Shown here piece by piece: positions 49,363 through 57,999 of a stretch of DNA of 64,000 nucleotides. The number at the start of each line of letters is the position of its first letter. Position 1 is the first letter of the stretch. Below the pieces are notes generated by a model. The model had not been told where the DNA came from and did not search any database. It saw nothing but the letters and a program-made list of their open reading frames with translations. This stretch comes from Prochlorococcus sp. AG-436-O11 (GTDB taxonomy: Bacteria > Cyanobacteriota > Cyanobacteriia > PCC-6307 > Cyanobiaceae). A program made the translations under genes and the position numbers. Location of the stretch: contig QCPO01000001.1 in assembly GCA_003212535.1 (NCBI GenBank), positions 62,001 to 126,000 on the forward strand. The letters are read 5' to 3'.

Positions 49363-51591
49363 ATGGCAACAAAATTTCCATCATTTAACCAGGGTCTAGC
49401 TCAGGACCCCACAACCCGCCGTATATGGTACGGAATAGCAACTGCTCATGACTTTGAGAGTCATGATGGAATGACAGAAGAAAAACTTTATCAGAAGTTA
49501 TTTTCAACTCATTTCGGACATCTTGCAATTATTGCACTTTGGGTGGGCGGTAACCTATTCCATGTCGCTTGGCAAGGTAATTTTGAGCAATTTGTTCTTG
49601 ATCCAACTCATGTTCGTCCGATAGCTCATGCTATTTGGGACCCTCATTTTGGAGAAGGGATAACAGAAGCAATGACACAAGCTGGAGCTAATGGTCCAGT
49701 TAATATTGCTTATTCTGGCTTGTACCATTGGTGGTACACAATTGGAATGAGAACTAACGAACAACTTTTTCAAGCTTCAATCTTTATGAATATTTTAGCT
49801 TGTTGGGTTTTATTCGGTGGTTGGTTACATTTACAGCCTAAATTCAGACCTACACTTGCTTGGTTTAAAAATGCAGAAGCACAATTAAACCATCATTTAT
49901 CAGTTCTATTTGGTTTTAGTAGTATTGCTTGGACTGGTCACTTAGTTCACGTTGCAATTCCTGAGTCTAGGGGTCAGCATGTTGGCTGGGAAAACTGGTT
50001 AACAGTTCTTCCTCATCCTGCAGGTTTAGCTCCCTTCTTTACTTTAAATTGGGGTGCTTATGCACAAAACCCAGATTCATTGGATGCTGTATTTGGAACA
50101 ACTCAAGGTGCAGGAACAGCTATATTTACTTTCTTAGGTGGCCTTCATCCTCAAACTGAATCCTTGTGGTTGACTGATATTGCACATCATCATATTGCTA
50201 TAGGTGTAGTATTAATTATCGGTGGCCACATGTATCAGAATACATTTGGTATAGGGCATACTTTAAAAGAAATAACTGAAGCACATAACACAAGACATCC
50301 TAATGATCCACATAAAGGTTTCTTTGGGATTAGTCATGATGGAATTTATGAGACTGTTAATAACTCTCTCCACTTTCAATTAGGTTTAGCTTTAGCATCT
50401 CTTGGAGTTGCTACTTCTCTAGTGGCTCAACATATGGGGGCTCTTCCTTCTTACGCGTTTATTGCTAGAGATTACACTACTCAGTCAGCTCTATATACAC
50501 ACCATCAATACATAGCTATGTTTTTAATGGTTGGAGCTTTTGCTCACGGAGCTATTTTCTTTGTACGTGACTATGATCCAGAATTAAACAAGGATAATGT
50601 TTTAGCTAGAGTTTTAGGAACTAAAGAAGCATTAATAAGTCACTTAAGCTGGGTCACAATGTTATTAGGATTCCATACATTAGGTATATACGTTCATAAC
50701 GACGTTGTTGTAGCTTTTGGAAATCCAGAAAAACAAATTCTAATTGAACCAGTATTTGCTCAGTTTGTACAAGCTGCCCAAGGAAAAATGATGTATGGCT
50801 TTAATGCTTTATTATCTGATCCTGCGAGTTCAGCTACTATTGCAGCAAATTCTATGCCAGGAAATCATTACTGGATGGATTTAATTAATAGACAAGATGC
50901 TCTAAGTTCTTTCTTACCTATTGGACCAGCAGATTTCTTAGTACATCATGCTATTGCACTTGGACTTCATACAACAGCGCTAATACTTATTAAAGGAGCA
51001 TTAGATGCTAGAGGTACAAAATTAATTCCTGATAAAAAGGATTTAGGCTATGCTTTCCCTTGCGATGGCCCAGGTAGAGGAGGAACTTGTGATAGTTCTT
51101 CATGGGATGCTATGTACCTAGCAATGTTTTGGGCTTTAAATCTCATGGCATGGGTAACTTTCTATTGGCACTGGAAACACCTAACAATTTGGCAAGGTAA
51201 TGTAGCTCAATTTAATGAGTCCGGAACATATTTGATGGGTTGGTTCAGAGACTATCTTTGGTTGAATTCATCACAGTTAATCAATGGATATAATCCATTT
51301 GGAGTTAACTCACTTTCACCATGGGCTTGGATGTTCCTCTTTGGACATCTAGTATGGGCTACTGGCTTCATGTTCTTAATCTCATGGCGTGGTTATTGGC
51401 AAGAATTAATCGAAACATTAGTTTGGGCTCATCAACGCACACCAATAGCTAACCTTGTTGGATGGAGAGATAAACCTGTTGCACTTTCCATTGTTCAAGC
51501 AAGATTAGTCGGAATAGCTCATTTTACAGTCGGAAATATCCTTACATTTGGTGCATTTGTTATTGCATCTACTTCAGGTAAGTTTGGATAA
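49363..51591 (+). CDS. psaB: Photosystem I P700 apoprotein A2
   Basis: 742 aa. [23 protein letters not shown] start, Fx loop [18 protein letters not shown], and [19 protein letters not shown] are PsaB hallmarks; the C-terminus has [20 protein letters not shown]. It is the other half of the reaction-centre heterodimer. A strong intrinsic terminator follows 20 nt after the stop. Confidence 0.99.
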   Translation: MATKFPSFNQGLAQDPTTRRIWYGIATAHDFESHDGMTEEKLYQKLFSTHFGHLAIIALWVGGNLFHVAWQGNFEQFVLDPTHVRPIAHAIWDPHFGEGITEAMTQAGANGPVNIAYSGLYHWWYTIGMRTNEQLFQASIFMNILACWVLFGGWLHLQPKFRPTLAWFKNAEAQLNHHLSVLFGFSSIAWTGHLVHVAIPESRGQHVGWENWLTVLPHPAGLAPFFTLNWGAYAQNPDSLDAVFGTTQGAGTAIFTFLGGLHPQTESLWLTDIAHHHIAIGVVLIIGGHMYQNTFGIGHTLKEITEAHNTRHPNDPHKGFFGISHDGIYETVNNSLHFQLGLALASLGVATSLVAQHMGALPSYAFIARDYTTQSALYTHHQYIAMFLMVGAFAHGAIFFVRDYDPELNKDNVLARVLGTKEALISHLSWVTMLLGFHTLGIYVHNDVVVAFGNPEKQILIEPVFAQFVQAAQGKMMYGFNALLSDPASSATIAANSMPGNHYWMDLINRQDALSSFLPIGPADFLVHHAIALGLHTTALILIKGALDARGTKLIPDKKDLGYAFPCDGPGRGGTCDSSSWDAMYLAMFWALNLMAWVTFYWHWKHLTIWQGNVAQFNESGTYLMGWFRDYLWLNSSQLINGYNPFGVNSLSPWAWMFLFGHLVWATGFMFLISWRGYWQELIETLVWAHQRTPIANLVGWRDKPVALSIVQARLVGIAHFTVGNILTFGAFVIASTSGKFG

Positions 51592-51610
51592 ATTCTTAAT
51601 AAATAATTTA

Positions 51611-51639
51611 AATCACCACTTATGTGGTGATTTTTTTTG
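51611..51639 (+). terminator. Rho-independent terminator of psaAB
   Basis: Nine-bp perfect stem AATCACCAC / GTGGTGATT around loop TTAT, followed by an uninterrupted T tract. It is the clearest intrinsic terminator in the window and ends the psaAB transcript 20 nt after psaB. Confidence 0.92.
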
Positions 51640-51697
51640 TTTAATTTTTATTGTTCTAAATTAAGTTAAAATTGTAAAATTATTCTCTTCAAAATAT

Positions 51698-52672
51698 ATG
51701 AAAGATATAAACCAGTTTATTTCTATAATTATTCCTGTTTTTAATGAAAGTGAGAGTATTGCTTATCTTTTAGAAGAAGTTAAGAGTGTTATGGAAGATA
51801 ACGAATTAAATTATGAGTTAATTGTAGTAAATGATGGTTCGGAAGATAATACTCACGCAGTATTAGATGAACTTACGAACAATTTGAACGAATTATTAGT
51901 CATTTCTCTTCGCAAAAATTATGGTCAAACTGCTGCAATGGCAGCTGGTTTTGATATCTCTAGGGGAGATATTGTTATTACTTTGGATGGTGATTTGCAA
52001 AATGACCCAAATGATATTCCTAAATTAATTTCTGAAATCAATACAGGCTACGATTTAATATGTGGATGGAGGTTTGATAGAAAGGATAAATTAATTAATA
52101 GAAAGATTCCATCAAAAATAGCAAATAAATTAATTGCTAAAGTAACAGGTTTAAAGTTACACGACTATGGGTGCTCTTTAAAAGCTTTTAAAAAAGAGAT
52201 AATAGATGACGTGAAGTTATATGGAGAACTTCATAGGTTTTTGCCAATTTTAGCAAGTATTGAAGGAGCAAGGATTAAAGAAGTAAAGGTTAATCATAGA
52301 AGTCGAAAATATGGATCTAGTAAATATGGAATTGATAGAACTTTTAGAGTTTTAATGGATTTACTAACTGTTTGGTTTATGACGAAATTTTTGACAAGGC
52401 CCATGTATGGATTTGGCTTTGTTGGAATAATAAGTATTCTAATAAGTCTTTCAATGACTTCTTATTTGTTAATTATAAAAATATTGGGTCAGGATATTGG
52501 AAATCGTCCGATGCTAATGTTTGCATTAATCTTAGGAATTGCTGGGGTTCAATTATTTAGCTTTGGATTATTAAGTGAACTTCTAATGAGAACCTATCAT
52601 GAAAGTCAAAAAAGACCAATTTACAGAGTGAGAAAAATTCAAGGTGCCACTAATCATGAAACTTTTACTTAA
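51698..52672 (+). CDS. Membrane-anchored family-2 glycosyltransferase (GtrB/DPM1-like)
   Basis: 324 aa. N-terminal GT-A domain: IIIPVFNESESI, VVNDGSEDNT, LRKNYGQTAAMAAGFD, and the metal-binding LDGDLQNDP (DxD). LHDYGCSLKAF and VNHRSRKYGSSKYG are typical of polyprenyl-phosphate glucosyl/mannosyl transferases. Two C-terminal membrane helices lie at about 231-255 and 271-293. It would make a lipid-linked sugar for envelope glycans; donor unknown. Its 3' end overlaps the HEAT-like gene by 8 nt, convergently. Confidence 0.9.
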   Translation: MKDINQFISIIIPVFNESESIAYLLEEVKSVMEDNELNYELIVVNDGSEDNTHAVLDELTNNLNELLVISLRKNYGQTAAMAAGFDISRGDIVITLDGDLQNDPNDIPKLISEINTGYDLICGWRFDRKDKLINRKIPSKIANKLIAKVTGLKLHDYGCSLKAFKKEIIDDVKLYGELHRFLPILASIEGARIKEVKVNHRSRKYGSSKYGIDRTFRVLMDLLTVWFMTKFLTRPMYGFGFVGIISILISLSMTSYLLIIKILGQDIGNRPMLMFALILGIAGVQLFSFGLLSELLMRTYHESQKRPIYRVRKIQGATNHETFT

Positions 52673-53057
52673 ATTTTCTAATTAATTTAGCTGACCTTTC
52701 GACTATCTCTAGAGATGGATCTTTTAAGCCTCTTCTAAGAATAGGCAATGTTGATTTGTCACCTAATTCCTCAGCAATTCTTAAGGCTTTTAATTTACCT
52801 TCGAGATTACTTTGAAAAAGTTTAAACATTTTATTTCTTAGAGATTTTTTATGAAATTCTGAGTATATTTTTTTTTCGCGTTTATAAGAAAGAATATTAT
52901 TTTTTGATTGAGATTTATTATTATTTTCTTCATTATTTAATAATTTATTAGAATATAAATTTTTTATATTTAGTGCATTTTTAAATTTTTTTCTTTTAAA
53001 AATGAATAGTAAAAACACTATAAAAATAATTAGTACTATTGCGATAAAATTTATCAT
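52665..53057 (-). CDS. Small membrane-anchored HEAT-repeat-like protein
   Basis: 130 aa. One N-terminal membrane helix (about 3-20), then a Lys/Asn-rich linker, then a C-terminal stretch LKALRIAEELGDKSTLPILRRGLKDPSLEIVERSAKLIR that has one HEAT-like helix pair of the type G-D-x-x-x-x-P-x-L-x-x-x-L-x-D. I recognise no specific family. It is divergent from psaI with a 93-nt gap and may affect nothing photosynthetic. Confidence 0.6.
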   Translation of the reverse strand: MINFIAIVLIIFIVFLLFIFKRKKFKNALNIKNLYSNKLLNNEENNNKSQSKNNILSYKREKKIYSEFHKKSLRNKMFKLFQSNLEGKLKALRIAEELGDKSTLPILRRGLKDPSLEIVERSAKLIRKFK

Positions 53058-53150
53058 GTAAAAAGTTAATAATTTTTATATCATCCAGTAATAAAAGTAA
53101 CACTATTTCTCAGATAAATACTAAAGTGTTTAAAAGATGTTAAATCAACT

Positions 53151-53264
53151 ATGTCATCTGAATTCTCAAATCTTCTGCCTTCGGTCTTTGTTCCAATGAT
53201 TGGCTTGGTAGCACCTGCTGTATTTATTGTATTAATTGGCAGATTCATAACAGCTACTGAATAA
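53151..53264 (+). CDS. psaI: Photosystem I subunit VIII (PsaI)
   Basis: 37 aa, too short for standard gene callers. It reads MSSEFSNLLPSVFVPMIGLV and then a membrane helix ending FIVLIGRFITATE. PsaI is a one-helix subunit that stabilises PsaL, and its position 30 nt upstream of psaL agrees with the known psaI-psaL order in cyanobacteria. Confidence 0.92.
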   Translation: MSSEFSNLLPSVFVPMIGLVAPAVFIVLIGRFITATE

Positions 53265-53294
53265 AAATCTATTATCACATTATCTTTTTTTACA

Positions 53295-53885
53295 ATGAGC
53301 GATTCACAAACACCATTAGGAGCCAATCCTAAATTTCCTGAAAAGTATATAGACCAAAGTGTTCAACCAACGGATATTGGTATCGCAGAACAATGGGCTG
53401 TCAAAACAGTTGCTGATCCATGTGTCGGGAATTTGGCAACACCCGTTAATAGTGGTTATTTTACCAAAGCTTTTATAAATAATTTACCTTTCTATAGAGA
53501 AGGAATCTCTCCGAATTTTAGAGGTCTAGAAACTGGAGCAGCTTTTGGTTATCTCTTATATGGTCCATTTACTATGACTGGCCCTTTAAGAAATTCTGAT
53601 TCTGCATTAACAGCAGGACTACTTGCTGCTGTTGGAGCTGTTCATATTTTAACAGCACTTTTAGTTCTTTATAATGCTCCAGGTAAAGCTCCTAATGTTC
53701 AACCTGCTGATGCTACAGTAAATAATCCTCCTTCAGATTTATTTACTAGAGCAGGATGGGCTGATTTTACGAGTGGATTTTGGTTAGGGGGTTGTGGTGG
53801 TGCAGTATTTGCATGGCTTCTTGTAGGTACACTGCATTTAAACAACATAATGCAACTAATTCAAAATATTTGGACTACTGGCTAA
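53295..53885 (+). CDS. psaL: Photosystem I subunit XI (PsaL)
   Basis: 196 aa. [33 protein letters not shown] and [32 protein letters not shown] are PsaL signatures; the C-terminal [29 protein letters not shown] forms the last helix at the trimer interface. PsaL is needed for trimerisation of cyanobacterial photosystem I. Cotranscribed with psaI. Confidence 0.97.
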   Translation: MSDSQTPLGANPKFPEKYIDQSVQPTDIGIAEQWAVKTVADPCVGNLATPVNSGYFTKAFINNLPFYREGISPNFRGLETGAAFGYLLYGPFTMTGPLRNSDSALTAGLLAAVGAVHILTALLVLYNAPGKAPNVQPADATVNNPPSDLFTRAGWADFTSGFWLGGCGGAVFAWLLVGTLHLNNIMQLIQNIWTTG

Positions 53886-53943
53886 CTTTATAATCTAAAA
53901 AAGAAATCATATTTTCAATATTATAATTTAATATAAATAATTT

Positions 53944-54702
53944 CTATCTCATAGTTCGATCCCATCTGTAGCTTCTAATTACTCTTCCTGCAGAAATCAA
54001 CTTTGATTGATAATGCAATGAAATCTTATCATTAGTTTCTTTTATAGTGTCTACTCCTATCCCATTTCTTCCAAAATCTTTGCCAGAACTGTGGAAAAAA
54101 CAACCATCTCCTTTGTAGATTCCAACATGATCACATTTCTCTCTATTTCCAAAGAATAAAATATCCCCTGCTTGTAGAGATTTGTGATCTTCTTTGAAAT
54201 AAAAAAGGTGTTTACAAAAACTTTTTATTTGATGAGAGTCTCTAGGGATGTAAATTCTATGTATAAAGAAGGCTGTTTGAATTAGGCCAGAACAGTCGAA
54301 ATTTGGTCCTAATGTACCTCCCCAAAGATATTGATTTTTTAAGTCACCTTGAACCTTGATCCAATTAAGAATTAATGGAATTTTTTGCTTTATAAAGGAG
54401 CCTTCATTTTCTATAATCTCATTTCTTTTGAATTGGTATTTCTCAATAATTAATTTGTCTAAATTGATCCAACATATGTAACCATCTTCAAAAAATTGAA
54501 CTAAAACTCTTGAAAGTGTCTTTTTATATTGATATGAATTGGGATGAATGAGTTTAAAAATTCTATCTTTAAATATTTCTGTTACTAGATTATGCTCAGT
54601 TTGATTTTGATACCCAGAAATGTTAACTTTTAATTTCCACCAAATAGTGTTTGAAAAATTAGTTTGCTTAAATAGTGAGATAGGGTCTATATAATTTTTC
54701 AT
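53944..54702 (-). CDS. NlpC/P60-family cell wall peptidase
   Basis: 252 aa. The C-terminal NlpC/P60 domain has YLWGGTLGPNFDCSGLIQTAFF with the catalytic Cys and KCDHVGIYKGDGCFFHSSG with the His; PRDSHQIKSFC and GDILFFGNR are family motifs. The N-terminal 100 residues could hold SH3-like folds. No signal peptide is evident. The family cleaves gamma-D-Glu-diaminopimelate bonds in peptidoglycan. Its ATG is 3 nt from that of the divergent beta-lactamase-like gene. Confidence 0.88.
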   Translation of the reverse strand: MKNYIDPISLFKQTNFSNTIWWKLKVNISGYQNQTEHNLVTEIFKDRIFKLIHPNSYQYKKTLSRVLVQFFEDGYICWINLDKLIIEKYQFKRNEIIENEGSFIKQKIPLILNWIKVQGDLKNQYLWGGTLGPNFDCSGLIQTAFFIHRIYIPRDSHQIKSFCKHLFYFKEDHKSLQAGDILFFGNREKCDHVGIYKGDGCFFHSSGKDFGRNGIGVDTIKETNDKISLHYQSKLISAGRVIRSYRWDRTMR

Positions 54703-54705
54703 ACG

Positions 54706-55614
54706 ATGTCTTTTTACTCTTTGAGCAAAGAAATGGGCTCAGCCTTAAATAATATTTTAAGTAGAGTTTGTTCTAATAGTAAAGAATATTTAAATGAAGA
54801 TATAGCAATAACTTGGATTAACTATAAAAGTGAAAATAATAATATTTTTAAAGGTTATGGATTTGGTATTAATAATAGAAAAAAGATATATCCTGCAAGC
54901 ATAGTCAAGTTAGTTTATGGCCTTGCTGCTTATTATTGGATTAGAAAGAAAAGAATAATTATATCTGAAGAAATAAGTGATGCTGTAAGAAAAATGTTAT
55001 TTTATTCTAGTAATAATGCTACAAGCTTTTTAGTTGATATACTTACTGGAACTACAGGTGGTCCATGTATTGAAGGTGACTCTTGGGAAAATTGGAAATA
55101 TCAAAGGGGTATCATTAATGATTGGTTAAAAGAGTTGAATTGGGAAGAATTGTATGGAATTAATTGCTGTCAAAAGACTTGGGACGATGGTCCATTTGGT
55201 CGAGAAAAAGAATTTTATGAATATCAAAATCAAAATAGAAATATAATGACAACCGATGCGACTGCAAGGATTTTGGAGGCGATAATGATACATATTGATT
55301 ATCATAAAAATGACTTAAATTTAAGAAGTTTTTTAAAAAGGAATTTAAATAAAGCTGTCTTGAAAGAGGATCCACTTAATCAGGTAGAGGGTTTTTTAGG
55401 AGAGGGGTTACCAGAGAGCACAAACTTATGGAGTAAAGCAGGGTTAATGTCAGAAGTAAGACATGATGCTGCTTGGTGGATAAATAGTAGTTCATTACAA
55501 ACTTTATTAGTCGTTTTTTGCAATGGAAAACAATATTTTAAAGATACTTCTTTATTTCCATCTATAGCTAAAGCGGTTTACGAATATAATAAAAAATTTT
55601 GTATTAGAAATTAA
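54706..55614 (+). CDS. Class A beta-lactamase-like serine hydrolase
   Basis: 302 aa. The penicilloyl-serine triad motifs are visible: SIVK at 65-68 (SxxK), SSNNA at 101-105 (SxN), and WSKAGLMS (KxG). The class A spacing is right, but no classic ExxxN omega loop is evident. No clear signal peptide, and the N-terminus is uncertain (ATG also at residue 10). Such cyanobacterial proteins may be peptidoglycan enzymes rather than resistance factors. Ends 4 nt into the convergent small gene. Confidence 0.78.
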   Translation: MSFYSLSKEMGSALNNILSRVCSNSKEYLNEDIAITWINYKSENNNIFKGYGFGINNRKKIYPASIVKLVYGLAAYYWIRKKRIIISEEISDAVRKMLFYSSNNATSFLVDILTGTTGGPCIEGDSWENWKYQRGIINDWLKELNWEELYGINCCQKTWDDGPFGREKEFYEYQNQNRNIMTTDATARILEAIMIHIDYHKNDLNLRSFLKRNLNKAVLKEDPLNQVEGFLGEGLPESTNLWSKAGLMSEVRHDAAWWINSSSLQTLLVVFCNGKQYFKDTSLFPSIAKAVYEYNKKFCIRN

Positions 55615-55823
55615 TTTAATTCATCTAAAAAATTCTTATCTAATTTATCTGTATAGGCTTCAAAAGGTAACATCATAATTTCTTCAAAATCTACATCATT
55701 GATAATCCATTCTTTATATTCTGCTAATAAACTTTTTCTATCCTTATCATTTAATTCATAAATACGTAATGCCGTGTCTTTAAGATGTTCTTTAATCAGG
55801 TTTTCGAGTTCTTTATTATTCAT
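55611..55823 (-). CDS. Small acidic protein of unknown function
   Basis: 70 aa from ATG 55823 (start MNNKELENLIKEHLKD); an upstream ATG at 55841 would add 6 residues and overlap the recombinase gene by 17 nt. The protein is acidic and mostly helical, with TALRIYELNDKDRKSLL and DVDFEEIMMLPFEAYTDKL. No family is recognised. It lies immediately after the degenerate recombinase and is probably cotranscribed with it. Confidence 0.65.
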   Translation of the reverse strand: MNNKELENLIKEHLKDTALRIYELNDKDRKSLLAEYKEWIINDVDFEEIMMLPFEAYTDKLDKNFLDELN

Positions 55824-55824
55824 C

Positions 55825-56499
55825 TTATCTTTCTTCTCCATCTAAAATTATTCGCCTGATTGTTGATAAGGCAATTCCTGTTTGAGTTCTAATTGAACGA
55901 TATGAATATCCCTCATTACGTAGTCTCAATACTAGTGATTCTTTTAAAGGACTAATTTTAGGCCTCCCTCCTAAATTATTTCCTAATAATTTCCTACGTA
56001 TTACATGTTCTTTTTTTCTTTCTAATAAATAGTTTTCCTCTAAAGTATCTAATTCATATAAAATATTAAAAATTGAAGAATTTATTTTAGAAGAGTAATT
56101 ATCTGCTAAGAAACCAGATATCGTACGCAATCTAATATCATTATTAATTAGTTTATTTATTGTTATCAAACAGTCTTTCTTGTTTGAAAATGCACGATCT
56201 AGCTGAGTTACTATTAATTCATCTCCTTTTGATAAAGAACTAAAAGCCTTATTAAGTTGAGGCTTTATTTCTGCTTCTAAGCTTATTAGCTCAGAAAAAA
56301 CTAAATCGCACCCCTCTTTTTTTAAACTTTCTATTTGTTGGTCTAAATAGTCAAATTCGCTTTCAATAGCTCTTGCATAACCTATAGATTTAAAACTTTT
56401 AGTTTTGTCAGATAATAAAAGATGTTTTCTTTTGAATTGGAAAGGCAATGTTTTATTACATATATTTTTTACTGTATCAAAAATACAATAAAAAAACAC
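55825..56499 (-). CDS. Degenerate serine recombinase (resolvase/invertase) with HTH
   Basis: 224 aa. After a 37-residue basic leader, the resolvase domain starts SIGYARAIESEFDYLDQQ. The catalytic serine of the YARVS motif is Ile45 here, the LDRxxR motif reads LDRAFS so its second arginine (Arg71 of gamma-delta) is Ser105, and the R45-equivalent is absent. The C-terminal Hin-type helix-turn-helix GYSYRSIRTQTGIALSTIRRII is well kept, preceded by GGRPKISP. So DNA binding is likely but strand cleavage is not. Confidence 0.8.
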   Translation of the reverse strand: MFFYCIFDTVKNICNKTLPFQFKRKHLLLSDKTKSFKSIGYARAIESEFDYLDQQIESLKKEGCDLVFSELISLEAEIKPQLNKAFSSLSKGDELIVTQLDRAFSNKKDCLITINKLINNDIRLRTISGFLADNYSSKINSSIFNILYELDTLEENYLLERKKEHVIRRKLLGNNLGGRPKISPLKESLVLRLRNEGYSYRSIRTQTGIALSTIRRIILDGEER

Positions 56500-56802
56500 T
56501 TTCTAGTACACTTAACTGTTATAATATAAATATATTTGGGTATGATGATAGTAATTTAAATATTATGATATCTATATTAAAAATAACGTTCTATATATTG
56601 TTTGAAAACTGAGATAACAGAACATTGCTATAGATTTAGAGAGTTCTTAATATAAAAGTTTAATAAAGTTAGTCTTCAGATTGTTATAGATAAATTTCCC
56701 CTTGTGAGCATTAATGAATACAGCTTTCTTGCCGAACACTAGAAATAGTACATTCCCCCTGTTTTGAGTAAGATAATAATATAATGAGTAGAATCAATTA
56801 AT
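56500..56802. other. 303-nt AT-rich region between recombinase and lipA
   Basis: No credible ORF. It includes the recombinase promoter (an AT-rich stretch near 56515-56530) and a lipA -10-like TATAAT at 56780-56785. No repeats or attachment-site-like sequence were evident. Confidence 0.6.
56780..56785 (+). promoter_or_regulatory. Possible -10 element of lipA
   Basis: TATAAT lies 17 nt upstream of the TTG start of lipA. No good -35 is apparent. The predicted leader would be about 10 nt. Confidence 0.35.
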
Positions 56803-57696
56803 TTGACTAATAATTCTAGTAACGCTGTTGTAAAGCCTGATTGGCTAAGAGTAAAAGCCCCTCAGGTTGAAAGGATAGGTAATACTGCAAATCTATTAAA
56901 GGATTTAAAACTAAATACTGTATGTCAAGAAGCAAGCTGCCCTAATATTGGTGAATGTTTTGCTAGTGGCACTGCAACCTTTCTTATTATGGGACCAGGT
57001 TGTACAAGAGCATGCCCATATTGTGATATTGAATTTGATAGATCGAAAAGAGATTTAGATGAAACAGAACCCTATCGTTTAGCGGAAGCGGTTTATAGGA
57101 TGAAGCTTAAACATGTAGTAATTACATCAGTTAATAGAGATGATCTTGAAGATGGTGGTGCTTCGCAATTTTATAAATGTGTTTCAGCAGTAAGAAAGAA
57201 ATCTGTGGAAACTACTATTGAGCTATTAATTCCAGATTTTTGTGGCAATTGGTATGCTCTTGAAAAAGTTCTTGATTCGAAGCCAGATGTTTTAAACCAT
57301 AATATTGAAACCGTTTCATCTCTATATAAAAAAGTAAGACCGCAGGGACAATATAAAAGAACACTCGAATTACTTAAAAGAACAAGGGATTACTCCCCTA
57401 AAGTTTATACAAAGTCAGGTTTTATGCTGGGCTTAGGGGAAAAAGATGAAGATGTTTTGAATCTTCTAAGGGATTTAAGAAGAAATCATGTAGATATAGT
57501 TACTATTGGACAATATTTATCTCCTGGCCCTAACCATTTACCTGTTCAAAGATTTATCAGTCCGTCAAAGTTTAAGTATTTCAAATTATTTGGGGAAAAC
57601 GAATTGGATTTTATGCAAGTAGTAAGTTCACCGTTAACTCGAAGTAGTTACCATGCTGAAGAAATACAAAAACTAATGAAACAGTATCCAAGATAA
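56803..57696 (+). CDS. lipA: Lipoyl synthase (radical SAM)
   Basis: 297 aa from a TTG start. The auxiliary cluster motif C-x4-C-x5-C is [12 protein letters not shown] and the radical SAM motif CxxxCxxC is [20 protein letters not shown] and NHNIETV follow. LipA inserts two sulfurs into octanoyl groups on lipoyl domains of PDH and glycine cleavage H protein. Cyanobacteria often carry two lipA copies; only one is in the window. Converges with the YciI-like gene. Confidence 0.94.
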   Translation: MTNNSSNAVVKPDWLRVKAPQVERIGNTANLLKDLKLNTVCQEASCPNIGECFASGTATFLIMGPGCTRACPYCDIEFDRSKRDLDETEPYRLAEAVYRMKLKHVVITSVNRDDLEDGGASQFYKCVSAVRKKSVETTIELLIPDFCGNWYALEKVLDSKPDVLNHNIETVSSLYKKVRPQGQYKRTLELLKRTRDYSPKVYTKSGFMLGLGEKDEDVLNLLRDLRRNHVDIVTIGQYLSPGPNHLPVQRFISPSKFKYFKLFGENELDFMQVVSSPLTRSSYHAEEIQKLMKQYPR

Positions 57697-57705
57697 ATGA
57701 AGATT

Positions 57706-57999
57706 TTATTGATCAATATCGATCCATTCATTTAATTTCCACTCAACTATATTACTTTTAATCATTGGATCATTTTTGATGATTTGTAGTGCTGCTTTAA
57801 AAGTGTTCATTTCAATAATTAGTAGCCCTCCTGCTCCTGGTCTTTGGTACTTATCAACCATAAAACCACTTTTAATATTTACACCTTTTTTTTTTAATTT
57901 TTTAATCCAATTAATATGTTCATTAATTATTTTTTTTCTTAAATCTTTTTTGATTAGGTATTCTTTTTTTATGATTTCAGTTTTTACAAAGAAAGGCAT
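57706..57999 (-). CDS. YciI-like (YCII-related domain) protein
   Basis: 97 aa. MPFFVKTEIIKKEYLI, HINWIKKLKKKGVNIKSGFMVD, PGAGGLLIIEMNTFKAALQIIKNDP and a terminal W-x-x-N-E-W follow the ferredoxin-like YCII fold. Biochemical role unknown. Its ATG directly abuts the gltB stop, so the pair is probably cotranscribed and coupled. Confidence 0.82.
   Translation of the reverse strand: MPFFVKTEIIKKEYLIKKDLRKKIINEHINWIKKLKKKGVNIKSGFMVDKYQRPGAGGLLIIEMNTFKAALQIIKNDPMIKSNIVEWKLNEWIDIDQ

Noticed and set aside
54706..55614. Antibiotic resistance beta-lactamase
   Set aside because: SxxK, SxN and KxG are present but no classic omega-loop or signal peptide is evident; a wall enzyme or housekeeping hydrolase is as likely.
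55825..56499. Active transposon or integron
   Set aside because: No terminal repeats, no transposase and no attachment repeats flank the recombinase, and its catalytic residues are missing.
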